Positions 17,364-27,293 of a stretch of 64,000 nucleotides of DNA are shown here, piece after piece. Origin of the DNA: Pseudomonadota bacterium (GTDB lineage Bacteria; Pseudomonadota; Alphaproteobacteria; Rhizobiales; Methylopilaceae); NCBI GenBank assembly GCA_023430145.1, contig JAEZCD010000165.1, forward strand, positions 1-64,000. Reading direction: 5' to 3'. Positions within the stretch are counted from its first letter, which is position 1, and every line of letters starts with the position of its first letter. Under the pieces are notes generated by a model. It ran no database searches. It was not told the origin of the DNA and was given only the letters and a program-made list of their open reading frames with translations. The translations under genes and the position numbers were made by a program.

Positions 17364-19694
17364 TTAAGCCTTCGCCTGGTCGCGCACCGGCAGGTTGCGG
17401 ATGCGCTTGCCGGAGGCGTTGAAGATCGCGTTGGTGAGCGCCGGCACGAAGGGTGGCACCGCCGGCTCGCCGACACCCGTCGCATGCACCGAGAAGGGGT
17501 GCTCGACGATGTGAACGTGCACGACCTCCGGGAAGTTGTCGGCCCGCACCTGCTCGTAGTCGTGGAAGTTGCTCTCCACAACCGCACCCTTGTCGAGCGT
17601 GATCCCGCTCAGCATGGCGACCGTCATGCCGAACACGCAGGCGCCCTGCACCTGCGACAGGACGCGCTCCGGATTGGCGACGAAGCCGCAGTCGATCGCC
17701 GCATGGACCTCCGGCACGCGGACGGTGCCGTCGGGGTCGACCTTCGCATGCACCACCATCGCGATATAGGAGACGAAGCTGCGATGGGCGGCGATGCCGA
17801 GGCCTTCGCCCTTAGGCAGGGTCTTGCCCCAGCCGGCCTTCGACGCGGCGAGCTCGACCACGTTCCTCAGCCGCCCGGTATCGAACGGGAAGTGATCGGT
17901 GGGCTCGCCGTTGTTCCAGAACTCCTGCGGCAGCCCGGCGCTCTTCCAATCGAGCTTGCGCGCCGGCCCGATCATTTCCAGGAGGAACTCCTTCTGGTCG
18001 CGGCCGAGCTCGACCGCCAGCTCCGCCGTGATCGACTGGACCGCGAAGGCGCGCGGGATGTTGGAGACGGCGCGATACCAGCCGACGCGGGTGTGCGACA
18101 GCGCCTTGCACTGCTCGGCCCTGACATTCGGAATATCGAACGGCATGTCCTCGAGGCCCATGCCGATCTCGATCGGATGCTGCTTTCCCTCGTCCGGCGC
18201 GAATGTCGACAGGAACGAGGTCGCGGCGCTGCGATGACGCCAGGCGATCGGCTTGTTGGCGGCATCGAGGCCGATATCGATCTTCTCCACCGAAGTCGTG
18301 TGGTAGAACGAGTGCCGGATATCGTCCTCGCGCGTCCATTGGACGAGAACCGGCGCGCCGGTCTTCTTGGCGAGATAGGCGGCCTCGATGGCGAAGTCGC
18401 ATTTCGACTTGCGGCCGAAGCCGCCGCCGAGCAGGGTCACGTGGACCTTGACGTCGTCCTCCTTCAACCCGAGGAAGTCGGCGATGTCGACCCGTGCGCC
18501 GTAGGGGCTCTGCAGGCAACCCCAGACCTCGCACTTGCCGTCGGCGAACTTGGCGACCGCCGCCGGCGGCTCCATCGGCGTATGTGCCATGTGCGGCTGG
18601 TAGTATTCGCGCGTGAACACTTTTGCTGCCTTGGCGAGGGCGGCTTCGGCATCGCCCTGATTGCGGACCGGCGCGCCCGGCGCCGCGGCAGACGCCCGCA
18701 GCTCCTTCTCCTGATCGGCGGTGTTGGCTGTGCCGTGCCGGCCGGACTCCCACTCGATCTTCAGCGCGTCGCGACCCAGCAGGGCCGCCCAGGTGTTCCT
18801 GGCGATCACCGCCACGCCGCCGAGCGGCTTGAACTTCGAGCCGATCGGCGCGCCCGGAATGATCTCGACGGCCTCTACGCCCGGCACCGCCAGAGCCGCC
18901 TTCGAGTCGACGGATTTGACGGTGCCGCCGACGACGGGCGGTCGCGCGATGACCGCATACTTCATCCCGGGCAGCCGGACATCGGCCGCATAGCCGGCCT
19001 TGCCGGTGGTGATGTCGTGCAGGTCGTAGATCTGCACCGCGCCCTTGCCGATGTAGCGGAATTCCTTCTCGTCCTTGAACGCGAGCTCGGAGCGCTTCGG
19101 CGTCGGCAGCGCCATCGCTTCCTTGGCGAGGTCGCCATAGCCGAGGCGGGTCCCGAGCGACTTGTGGACGACCTCGTGCAGCCGAGCCTCGACATCGCTC
19201 GGGCTCACGCCCCATTTCTTGGCCGCGGCCTCCTCGAGCATGCGGCGCACCGAGGCGCCGATCTCGCGCGCCGGCTGGATGTGATGGCGCAGGCTGCGCG
19301 AGCCGTCGGTGTCCTGATTGCCGTACTTCTTCTCGTCGCCTTCGGCCTGGACGATCTTCACCCGGTCCCAGTCCGCCTCCATCTCGTCGGCGATCACCAT
19401 CGGGATGCTGGTGCGCGACCCGGTTCCCATCTCGGACCGATGGGCGACGATGGTCACGGTGCCGTCCGGATCGATCGCCACGAACACGTGCGGGTCGTTG
19501 ACGGTGCCGTGCGGCATCGTCTGGCCGCCATGAGGATAGCTTTCGAACGCGCCGGCGTCGCCCGGCAGGAACTGCAGCGCGACGACGAGACCGGCGCTCC
19601 CTTTGAGGAAGGATCTCCGGCTGACGTTCTCGATGACGGCGGAGACGGGCCGAGGCGATCGGGTCGCTGTGGGCTCTTTCACGATGTGCAGCAT
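17364..19694 (-). CDS. Molybdopterin-binding large subunit of a xanthine-dehydrogenase-family hydroxylase (IorB-like)
   Basis: About 776 residues with the ATG at 19694, five bases after the small-subunit stop. A twin-arginine signal (SRRSFLKGSAGLVVALQF) is near residues 25-43, so the complex is exported folded to the periplasm. The body matches the single-polypeptide IorB/aldehyde dehydrogenase type: FVAIDPDGTVTIVAHRSEMGTGSRTSIPMVIADEMEADW, LLGGGFGRKSKCDFAIEAAYLA and VHATGVGEPAVPPFVPALTNAI. The last includes the active-site glutamate motif GVGEPA. Known relatives oxidise isoquinoline, aldehydes or nicotinate. The real substrate is unknown. No cofactor-insertion protein (XdhC/CoxI-like) lies next to it. 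Confidence 0.92.
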   Translation of the reverse strand: MLHIVKEPTATRSPRPVSAVIENVSRRSFLKGSAGLVVALQFLPGDAGAFESYPHGGQTMPHGTVNDPHVFVAIDPDGTVTIVAHRSEMGTGSRTSIPMVIADEMEADWDRVKIVQAEGDEKKYGNQDTDGSRSLRHHIQPAREIGASVRRMLEEAAAKKWGVSPSDVEARLHEVVHKSLGTRLGYGDLAKEAMALPTPKRSELAFKDEKEFRYIGKGAVQIYDLHDITTGKAGYAADVRLPGMKYAVIARPPVVGGTVKSVDSKAALAVPGVEAVEIIPGAPIGSKFKPLGGVAVIARNTWAALLGRDALKIEWESGRHGTANTADQEKELRASAAAPGAPVRNQGDAEAALAKAAKVFTREYYQPHMAHTPMEPPAAVAKFADGKCEVWGCLQSPYGARVDIADFLGLKEDDVKVHVTLLGGGFGRKSKCDFAIEAAYLAKKTGAPVLVQWTREDDIRHSFYHTTSVEKIDIGLDAANKPIAWRHRSAATSFLSTFAPDEGKQHPIEIGMGLEDMPFDIPNVRAEQCKALSHTRVGWYRAVSNIPRAFAVQSITAELAVELGRDQKEFLLEMIGPARKLDWKSAGLPQEFWNNGEPTDHFPFDTGRLRNVVELAASKAGWGKTLPKGEGLGIAAHRSFVSYIAMVVHAKVDPDGTVRVPEVHAAIDCGFVANPERVLSQVQGACVFGMTVAMLSGITLDKGAVVESNFHDYEQVRADNFPEVVHVHIVEHPFSVHATGVGEPAVPPFVPALTNAIFNASGKRIRNLPVRDQAKA

Positions 19695-19699
19695 GGCTC

Positions 19700-20152
19700 T
19701 CAAAGCCCCGTGGACGCTTGACGGACGGCGGCGACGATCCGGTGATAGCAGCCGCAGCGGCAGATATTGCCCTGCATGCTCTCAAGGATCTGCTCGTCGG
19801 TCGGTCTCGGATTTTCCTTGAGCAGGGAGGCGGCCTGCATGATCTGCCCGGTCTGGCAGAAGCCGCACTGCGGCACGTTCAGCTCGCGCCAGGCGACCTG
19901 GACGGGATGATTGCCGTCCGCCGAAAGGCCCTCGATGGTCGTGACCGACTTGCCGGCGAGGGTGGAGATCGGCGTCAGGCAGCCGCGGACCGCCGTGCCG
20001 TCGACATGCACGGTGCAGGATCCGCAAAGTCCGGCGCCGCAGCCGTACTTCGTGCCGACCAGTCCTAGATCGTCACGCAGATACCATAGGACAGGGGTGT
20101 TCGGATCCCCGTCGAATGCTTGCTTCGTCCCGTTGACGGTCAGAGAAATCAC
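19700..20152 (-). CDS. [2Fe-2S] small subunit of a xanthine-dehydrogenase-family hydroxylase (IorA-like)
   Basis: About 150 residues. The ATG at 20167 lies inside the ribosome site; the GTG at 20152, with GGGGAGG six bases upstream, gives the usual start ([31 protein letters not shown]). Eight cysteines bind two clusters: CGAGLCGSC with the distal CLTP for the plant-type [2Fe-2S], and CGFCQTGQ with CRCGCYHRI for the second. It passes electrons from the molybdenum subunit encoded next. It lacks a signal peptide and would be co-exported with the Tat-tagged large subunit. Confidence 0.94.
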   Translation of the reverse strand: MISLTVNGTKQAFDGDPNTPVLWYLRDDLGLVGTKYGCGAGLCGSCTVHVDGTAVRGCLTPISTLAGKSVTTIEGLSADGNHPVQVAWRELNVPQCGFCQTGQIMQAASLLKENPRPTDEQILESMQGNICRCGCYHRIVAAVRQASTGL

Positions 20153-20455
20153 GGGTTTCCTCCCCATTGTTCATTGGAACTGCGTTCGGGTTCCAGACGA
20201 ACGTCCCGCTCTCGGGCGGAGAAGATCGGTCGCTAGAAGAAATTATTGCCGACCAAAGCTATGGCCGACCCGAGGGCAATTCATGAGCTGGACGGCGATG
20301 CCGCCTCCGACGGCACCGGTCAAATTTAGAATGACTCTGAGTGCGGGGCTTTTCAAGCGGCAGGGCAGGGGACTCGTCGCCGGGTCGTGACGAGGAGCGC
20401 GATCGGGGAGACGATGCAGGCCGATTGCGCCGGCGGGTCGCCCGCTACGGGCGGC
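20153..20455. other. Intergenic region upstream of the iorAB-like operon
   Basis: About 303 bases between two leftward operons, so it holds the promoter of the iorAB-like genes and the end of the ABC operon. The middle part (20230-20300) is relatively AT-rich. I see no strong hairpin, operator or coding region. Confidence 0.4.
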
Positions 20456-21562
<1,107 letters not shown>

Positions 21563-21570
21563 GTCTGTCT

Positions 21571-22395
21571 CTATTTCCCGGAGCCGGCGGTCAGCCCGCC
21601 GATGATCTGCTTCTGGAAGACGGCCGTGATCACGAGGATGGGGATGATCGCCAGCACCGTCGCCGTCGAGATGGTCTCCCAGGGGAAGGCGTACTCGCCC
21701 GGGTAGAGCGAGATGCCGACGGGGGCGGTGCGCATCGCGTTCTCCGTCATGAGGACCAGCGCCAGCGGGAACTCGTTCCAGGAGAAGATGAAGACGATCA
21801 GCCCGGTGGCGACGAAGCCCGGCCAGGACAGCGGGATGACGACGGTGAGGAAGATGCGCAGCGTGCCCATGCCGTCCATCTTCGCCGCCTCCTCGATCTC
21901 GAGCGGCAGGGTGGCGAAATAGCTGTGCAGCATCCAGACGGTGAACGGAAGGAACAGGCCCGTGTGAGCGAGGATGAGTCCCGTATAGGTGTTGAGCAGC
22001 CCCATGTTCAGGAAATTCTGAAACAGCGCCGGAAGCAGCGAGACTGGCGGGAACATCGACACCGCCAGGATGCCGACCAGGATCGGCCCGGCATATCGCA
22101 ACCGCAGCCGCGACAGGGCGTAGCCTGCGAGGCCGCCCAGGCTGAGCGAAAGCGCCGTGCAGCCGAGCGCGACGACGAAGCTGTTCCATACGTAGAAGAG
22201 AAGCTCCGGCGAGTCGACGAAAATCTTCCGATAGTTCTCCAAGGTGAAAGGAGTGGGGATGTATTGCGGCGGCCAGGCGTAGATGCCGCCCGTGGTCTTC
22301 ACCGATGTCAGGATCAGCCAGACGATCGGCAGGAACGATACGACCACCGAGAGGCCGACGAGCAGATAGAGAACGATGCGCGGGCGCCGACTCAT
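21571..22395 (-). CDS. CUT1 sugar ABC permease (MalG-like)
   Basis: 274 residues with six hydrophobic helices. The EAA loop reads EIEEAAKMDGMGTLRIFLTVVIPLSWPG, which is the coupling motif for the ATPase, and the N-terminal periplasmic part (PPQYIPTPFTLENYRKIF) is typical of MalG-type subunits. It pairs with the MalF-like permease encoded directly before it; the genes are four bases apart. It forms half of the inner-membrane channel of the IclR-linked importer. Confidence 0.94.
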   Translation of the reverse strand: MSRRPRIVLYLLVGLSVVVSFLPIVWLILTSVKTTGGIYAWPPQYIPTPFTLENYRKIFVDSPELLFYVWNSFVVALGCTALSLSLGGLAGYALSRLRLRYAGPILVGILAVSMFPPVSLLPALFQNFLNMGLLNTYTGLILAHTGLFLPFTVWMLHSYFATLPLEIEEAAKMDGMGTLRIFLTVVIPLSWPGFVATGLIVFIFSWNEFPLALVLMTENAMRTAPVGISLYPGEYAFPWETISTATVLAIIPILVITAVFQKQIIGGLTAGSGK

Positions 22396-22399
22396 CGGT

Positions 22400-23284
22400 T
22401 CAGCCCCTGTTCCGCAGGGCGAAGATGTAGACGAGGCTGAGGGCGAAGATCACGAGGAACTGGATGACGACGACGGCGGCTCCGAGGTTGAAGTCGATGA
22501 AATCGAAGATCACTTTGTACGCGTAGAGCGACAGGCTCTCGGTGGCGGTGACGGGGCCGCCGTCGGTGAGATTGAACGGCAGGTCGAAGGTCCGCAACGC
22601 ATCCATCGAGCGGATGACGAGCGCGACGAGGATCGGCCCGGTCAGCAGCGGCAGCGTGATCTGGTGGAACTCCTGCCAGCGCGACATGCCGTCCATGCGC
22701 CCGGCCTCGTAGAGGTCGCGCGGAATGGACTGCAGGCCGGCGAGGATGATCAGCGCCATGAAGGAGCTCGTCTTCCAGACCGCGACGACGACCATCGACA
22801 GCATGGCGAGCGTCTCGTCGCCGAGCCAGTTGATCGGCCGCTCGGCGAGGCCCGTCTGCAGGGCGACGGCGTTGAAGAGCCCGTAATCGGTATTGTACAT
22901 CCAGCGCCACATCAGCGTGTTGAGCGCCGTCGGCAGGGCCCAGGGGAACAGCACCGCGAGGCGGGCCAGCCCCTTGCCGTGGAAATGCTCGTTCATGAGC
23001 AGCGCGAGCGCGATCCCGAGCACGAGCTCGAGCGGGATTGACAGCGCGGTGAAGACCAGCGTCACCCGCAGCGCGTTCCAGAACCGCTCGGTCTGCAGCA
23101 ATGTCCCATAGTGCTGGAGCCCGACGAAGCGGTAGGGCTCCGAGCCGTCCATGCTCGACTGGCCGAAGCTGAGAATGAACGATTGCAGGATCGGATAGAC
23201 GAGGATGGCAGTGATGACGAGGATGGTCGGGGCGACGAAAGAAAGCCCGACCGCCTGCCGACGCTGGTCGAGGACACTGGTCAT
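22400..23284 (-). CDS. CUT1 sugar ABC permease (MalF/UgpA-like)
   Basis: 294 residues with six predicted helices. Typical features are VYPILQSFILSF, FVGLQHYGTLLQTERFWNALRVTLVFT and the EAA motif DLYEAGRMDGMSRWQEFHQITLPLLTGPI. NLTDGGPVTATESLSLYAYKVIFDFIDFNLGAA matches the conserved segment of sugar permeases. It is the first permease after the binding-protein gene and would heterodimerise with the MalG-like subunit. Confidence 0.94.
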   Translation of the reverse strand: MTSVLDQRRQAVGLSFVAPTILVITAILVYPILQSFILSFGQSSMDGSEPYRFVGLQHYGTLLQTERFWNALRVTLVFTALSIPLELVLGIALALLMNEHFHGKGLARLAVLFPWALPTALNTLMWRWMYNTDYGLFNAVALQTGLAERPINWLGDETLAMLSMVVVAVWKTSSFMALIILAGLQSIPRDLYEAGRMDGMSRWQEFHQITLPLLTGPILVALVIRSMDALRTFDLPFNLTDGGPVTATESLSLYAYKVIFDFIDFNLGAAVVVIQFLVIFALSLVYIFALRNRG

Positions 23285-23368
23285 GCGCTTTCGGCCTCGA
23301 CCGGGCGGAATCGGATGACGGCGCCCGGCGCCCTCCAGCGCCGGGCACCGATGCGGGGCGGCGCCGCC

Positions 23369-24631
23369 TCAGTTGGAGAGGGCCTCGATCTGCTTCTGGG
23401 CGTCGTTCAGCGCCTGCTCGACAGTCTTGCGGCGATGCAGCGCATTGGTGATCTCGAGCTGCATGATCTCCGACACCTTCGGGTAGAGGCTGCCGGTGGT
23501 CGCCGACGGCCGCACGACGCCGACGTCGAAGTCCTTGCCGAGCTTGGTCAGCACGGCGGCCTTGGCGAGCGCCGGATCGGTGTAGACGGCCGGCACGGCG
23601 GGCGCTCGGTTCTGCTCGACGGCGGCGGCGAGCTGCTGCGGGTAGGCGGTGAAATGCTGGACGAGCTTCGCCGCCGCCTCCTTGTTCTTGGAGTTGGGGT
23701 TGATCGCCAGGAACCAGCCGCCCATCGTCGTGGAATGCGCATCCGGGTGGCCCGCGAAATAGGGGACGCGGGTGAAGTCAAATTTTCCCTTCACAGGGCT
23801 GTCGTCGGCGCCGAGCGGCGCGTAGACGAAGTCCTGCACCATCAGGAACGCGGCGCGGCCCTGCTGGAACAGGGTGCGGGCGTCGTCGGGGCGCATGTTG
23901 AGGATCGATTCCGGGGCGATCCTCTCTTTGTGCAGCATGTCCACCATGGTCTGGGTGGCGGCGATGTTGGCGGGCGAGTTCACCGCCACCTTGCCGTTCG
24001 CGTCGTAAAAGCCGCCGCCATTGCCGTTGGTGAAGGCGAGCCAGTTCATGAACAGGCCCTCGATCTTCCCCCACATCGAGACGAAGCCGTAAAACTGCGG
24101 TCCCTCGCCGGCGATGATGGTCTTGGAGGCGGCGATCAGCTCCTCCCAGGTCTTCGGCACGGCGAGCTTGTACTTGTCGAGCAGGTCCGTGCGGTAGAAG
24201 AGGTGGATGCCGTCGAGATAGAGCGGCGCCGCATAGATCTTGCCGTCGAGCTTCGCCGCTTCCAGGAAGGAGGGATTGTAGGTCTTGATCTGATCGGCGG
24301 CGATCAGCCCCTCGAGGGGCTGCAGCCAGCCGCGCTGGGCGAACTCGCCGGCCCAGATCACGTCGATGGCGAAGACGTCGGGCGTCGGGCTTTTCGCCGT
24401 CAGCGACGTCACATAGAGCTTGCGCGCGTCGTTGGGAACGTCCGAGACCTTGTTCCACTGGACGTCGATGTCCGGGTGGGCCTTCTTGAAGCCCTCGAGG
24501 TTCTTCTCGACCGTCGGGCCATATCCGCGCGAGCCGATCGAGATCAGGAGTTCGGCCGCGTTCACGGAGCCGAGGCCCGTCGCCGACAGGGTCGTGACGA
24601 GCAGCGCCGATCCGAGCAGTTTCATGTTCAT
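23369..24631 (-). CDS. Extracellular solute-binding protein (family 1) of the sulfatase-linked importer
   Basis: 420 residues with a Sec signal peptide (MNMKLLGSALLVTTLSATGLGSVNA). The mature part is a UgpB/MalE-like family 1 binding protein: NLEGFKKAHPDIDVQWNKVSD, DVFAIDVIWAGEFAQRGWLQPLEG, YAAPLYLDGIHLFYRTDLLDKY and LFQQGRAAFLMVQDFVY. GGAGG lies five bases before the ATG. It follows the IclR gene in one leftward operon. Because a cytoplasmic sulfatase is divergently encoded, a sulfated sugar or similar organosulfate ester is the best guess for the ligand; this is inference. Confidence 0.93.
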   Translation of the reverse strand: MNMKLLGSALLVTTLSATGLGSVNAAELLISIGSRGYGPTVEKNLEGFKKAHPDIDVQWNKVSDVPNDARKLYVTSLTAKSPTPDVFAIDVIWAGEFAQRGWLQPLEGLIAADQIKTYNPSFLEAAKLDGKIYAAPLYLDGIHLFYRTDLLDKYKLAVPKTWEELIAASKTIIAGEGPQFYGFVSMWGKIEGLFMNWLAFTNGNGGGFYDANGKVAVNSPANIAATQTMVDMLHKERIAPESILNMRPDDARTLFQQGRAAFLMVQDFVYAPLGADDSPVKGKFDFTRVPYFAGHPDAHSTTMGGWFLAINPNSKNKEAAAKLVQHFTAYPQQLAAAVEQNRAPAVPAVYTDPALAKAAVLTKLGKDFDVGVVRPSATTGSLYPKVSEIMQLEITNALHRRKTVEQALNDAQKQIEALSN

Positions 24632-24659
24632 CGTGTCCTCCCTTTTGTTCTCTGGCTGA

Positions 24660-25445
24660 TCAGGCGGCGCCGGCTTCGCCGCTTTCGCTCGGCGTCACCC
24701 CCGCTCGCTCGATGGCGTCGCGCTGCTGGGTCAGCATCGCCCGCATACGCTCGACATGGCCTGCGATATCGCGCAGCGGCGTCGCCGCCTCGGCGACCGT
24801 CAAGAGACAGCCGAACCGCTCGCCATCGCGGACGGCGACGCAGAAGCGGCGGATGCCCTTGGTGTTGCCCTGCAGGTCGTACTGCATGCCCTCCGGGTCG
24901 ACGGCGGCGATCTTCTCGCGCGCCTCCGGCCAGGAGACGGGCGCGTGCTCGACGCCGACATCGAAGAAGGCCGTCGGATCCCAGATGCGCTCGATCTGGC
25001 CCGTGGGAAGGTGCGCCAGCGCGAGGCGGCTGATCGAGTCGAGCTCATAGGGCGCGCGCGCGTAGCCGGTGTGCGCGCGCAGCCGGATCGCCTGCCCCGG
25101 ATGCTGCTGGATGAAGTGCCACCACAGGTTCTGGCCGCTGAGGACGATGACCTCCGAGGCCGATTGCAGTGCCTCCGATAGGCTCGAGCAGGCCTCGGCG
25201 ATGCGTGGCGGCGAGATGTGGCTGAAGGCCAGCCGGCGCTCGAACAGGAAGTTGGCATGCATTCGCCGATCGGCGGTCCGATAGACGAGGCCCGCGCCTT
25301 CCAGTTCCATCAGCAGCCGGTAGACGGTCGACGGCGGCAGCCCCGAGCGCTCGATCACGTGCTGCGTCACGATCCCCTCGTCGGGTGCCGACGAAAGAGC
25401 CTCCATGACCGCCAGGACACGCGCCGTGCTTCCGATCGAAGCCAT
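24660..25445 (-). CDS. IclR-family transcriptional regulator
   Basis: About 261 residues from the ATG at 25445, with GGGAGG just upstream. The longer open frame runs back through the sulfatase gene and is not coding. The N-terminal winged helix reads ASIGSTARVLAVMEALSSAPDEGIVTQHVIERSGLPPSTVYRLLMELEGAGLVYR. The C-terminal ligand domain includes RLALAHLPTGQIERIW and FCVAVRDGERFGCLLTVAEA. It is the first gene of the importer operon and is divergent from the sulfatase. The paired palindromes in the shared 90-base region are its probable operators, one lying inside its own promoter. Confidence 0.92.
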   Translation of the reverse strand: MASIGSTARVLAVMEALSSAPDEGIVTQHVIERSGLPPSTVYRLLMELEGAGLVYRTADRRMHANFLFERRLAFSHISPPRIAEACSSLSEALQSASEVIVLSGQNLWWHFIQQHPGQAIRLRAHTGYARAPYELDSISRLALAHLPTGQIERIWDPTAFFDVGVEHAPVSWPEAREKIAAVDPEGMQYDLQGNTKGIRRFCVAVRDGERFGCLLTVAEAATPLRDIAGHVERMRAMLTQQRDAIERAGVTPSESGEAGAA

Positions 25446-25451
25446 CTTGCC

Positions 25452-25487
25452 TCCCATATCTGGGAACTCTATTACCATATTTGGTAA
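25452..25487. promoter_or_regulatory. Tandem palindromic operators, probable IclR sites
   Basis: Two similar palindromes sit 21 bp apart: TCCCA-TATC-TGGGA (25452-25465) and TTACCA-TATT-TGGTAA (25472-25487). They share the core CCATAT(C/T)TGG (25454-25463 and 25475-25484). Two helical turns of spacing puts both on the same DNA face. IclR proteins bind such short palindromes as dimer pairs. The link to this IclR protein rests on position only. Confidence 0.7.
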
Positions 25488-25495
25488 AGGGTCAA
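25466..25495 (-). promoter_or_regulatory. Sigma-70-type promoter for the IclR-importer operon
   Basis: On the minus strand, -35 TTGACC (25495-25490) and -10 TAGAGT (25471-25466) are 18 bases apart. The operator TTACCATATTTGGTAA fits almost exactly in the spacer, so a bound repressor would block RNA polymerase. Predicted by eye. Confidence 0.55.
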
Positions 25496-25535
25496 GCGGA
25501 CGAGCATTCGGACGTCGTGCAGGAGGAAGCAAGCC

Positions 25536-27164
25536 GTGCAGCCGAACATCCTTTTCATCATGGCCGACGACCACGCGGCGCAGGCGATCTCCGCCTACGG
25601 GCACGGGCTGAACGACACCCCGCACATCGACCGCCTCGCGCGCGAGGGCATGCGGCTCGACCGCTGCTACGTCACCAACTCGATCTGCACGCCGAGCCGG
25701 GCGGCGATTCTCACCGGCACGTACAATCACGTGAACGGCGTCACGACGCTCGCCACCCACATAGACAATCGACTGCCGAACGTCGCCAAGCATTTGCGGC
25801 AGGCCGGCTACCAGACGGCGCTGTTCGGCAAGTGGCACCTCGGCGAAGGAAAGGCGCACGAGCCGACCGGGTTCGACCGCTGGTCCGTGCTGCCGGGGCA
25901 AGGCGACTATTTCGATCCGGTGATGATCGACATGGGCGAGGCGGTCGTCGAGCGCGGCTACGCGACGGACATCATCACCGACAAGTGCCTCGACTGGCTC
26001 GCCGCGCGCGATCCGGCGCGGCCCTTCTTCCTGATGTGCCACCACAAGGCACCGCACCGCAGCTTCGAGCCGCACCGGAAATATCGCGGCCTCTACGACG
26101 GGGAGGACGTGAAGGTGCCCGAGACCTTCGACGACGACTATGCGAACCGGGCGCGGGCGGCGGCCGCGGCGCGAATGCGCGTGCGCGCGGACATGACCTA
26201 CAAGGATCTCGGGCTCGTGCAGCCGGAGGGCGGGGCGGAGGTCGGCGAGCCGGCGCTCCTCGGCTATCCGGAGCGCAAGGTGCCCGATCCCGAGGATGTA
26301 CGCGATCTCGTCCTCGTCGACCAGATCACCGGCGAGCAGTTCCGCTTCGAGACGCCCGACGAGCTCGCCGAGTTCAAGTATCAGCGTTACATCAAGCGCT
26401 ATTTGCGCACGATCGCCTCGATCGACGAGAATGTCGGCCGGCTGCTCGACTGGCTGGACGAGACGGGATTGGCCGAGAACACGATCGTCGTCTACACGTC
26501 CGACCAGGGATTTTTCCTCGGCGAGCACGGCTGGTACGACAAGCGGTTCATGTACGAGCAGTCGCTGCAGATGCCATTCCTCGTCCGCTATCCGAAGGCG
26601 ATCCGCGCCGGCTCGATCTCGGCCGACATCGCCACCAATGTCGATTTCGCGCCGACCTTTCTCGATTACGCCGGCGCGCAGATCCCCTCCTATATGCAGG
26701 GAAGGTCGATGCGGCCGATTCTCGAAGCGGCGACACCGGACGACTGGCAGCGGAGCGCCTATCACCGTTACTGGATGCACAAGGACGAGCACCACTACGC
26801 CTGGGCCCACTACGGGCTCAGGACCAGTCGCTACAAGCTGATCTACTGGTACAATTCGGCGCTCGGCGAGCCCGGCGCGGGTGGAACCGACGAGCCGCCG
26901 GAATGGGAGCTGTTCGACTGCGAGGCCGATCCGCTGGAGCTCGTCAACGTCGCCGAGGACCCCGCCTATGCGGAGGTCTTCGAGCGGATGCTTTCGGACC
27001 TCGACGCGAAGATGGCCGAGATCGGCGACATTCCCGAGCACGATACGGCGACGGTGCTCGCCGGTCGCGGTGCGGGAGGGCGCACGTCCGCGTCGCGCGG
27101 CGCCCCGCATGCAACCCGGATCTCTCGGCCGGACGTCGCATCGGCAGACGCCCCGGTTTCGTGA
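25536..27164 (+). CDS. Cytoplasmic sulfatase
   Basis: 542 residues from a GTG with AGGAGGA at 25521-25527. A type I sulfatase: metal ligands in NILFIMADDH at the N-terminus, and the formylglycine site CTPSRAAILTG with Cys51, the C-x-P-S-R form that is modified by formylglycine-generating enzyme. KWHLGEG, SDQGFFLGEHGWYDK and MHKDEHHYAW segments match arylsulfatase/N-sulfoglucosamine sulfohydrolase relatives. No signal peptide is present, so it should act inside the cell on an imported organosulfate, presumably brought in by the divergent importer. The last 60 residues are low-complexity and may not be conserved. The natural substrate is not known. Confidence 0.93.
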   Translation: MQPNILFIMADDHAAQAISAYGHGLNDTPHIDRLAREGMRLDRCYVTNSICTPSRAAILTGTYNHVNGVTTLATHIDNRLPNVAKHLRQAGYQTALFGKWHLGEGKAHEPTGFDRWSVLPGQGDYFDPVMIDMGEAVVERGYATDIITDKCLDWLAARDPARPFFLMCHHKAPHRSFEPHRKYRGLYDGEDVKVPETFDDDYANRARAAAAARMRVRADMTYKDLGLVQPEGGAEVGEPALLGYPERKVPDPEDVRDLVLVDQITGEQFRFETPDELAEFKYQRYIKRYLRTIASIDENVGRLLDWLDETGLAENTIVVYTSDQGFFLGEHGWYDKRFMYEQSLQMPFLVRYPKAIRAGSISADIATNVDFAPTFLDYAGAQIPSYMQGRSMRPILEAATPDDWQRSAYHRYWMHKDEHHYAWAHYGLRTSRYKLIYWYNSALGEPGAGGTDEPPEWELFDCEADPLELVNVAEDPAYAEVFERMLSDLDAKMAEIGDIPEHDTATVLAGRGAGGRTSASRGAPHATRISRPDVASADAPVS

Positions 27165-27192
27165 GGGAGGGGGGCAGGGGCGCCTGGGGCGG

Positions 27193-27243
27193 TCGACGCC
27201 ACCGGATGGCGGCGTCGAGGTCCGTCCCACCCGAGCGGGTGGG
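27193..27243. terminator. Two hairpins between the convergent sulfatase and secreted-protein genes
   Basis: First stem TCGACGCC (27193-27200) / GGCGTCGA (27211-27218); second stem CCCACCCG (27226-27233) / CGGGTGGG (27236-27243). Both lie in the 129-base gap between two stop codons and could stop transcripts from either side. Neither has a T-tract. Confidence 0.45.
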
Positions 27244-27293
27244 GACGCGAAGGAGGAGTGCTCCTCGGCGTCGGCGCGGCAGGCAGCCTTTCG

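Noticed and set aside
25446..27230. Possible long N-terminal extension of the IclR protein
   Set aside because: The frame stays open through the sulfatase antisense strand, but the winged-helix domain starts at 25445, where a GGGAGG site and the operators are found.
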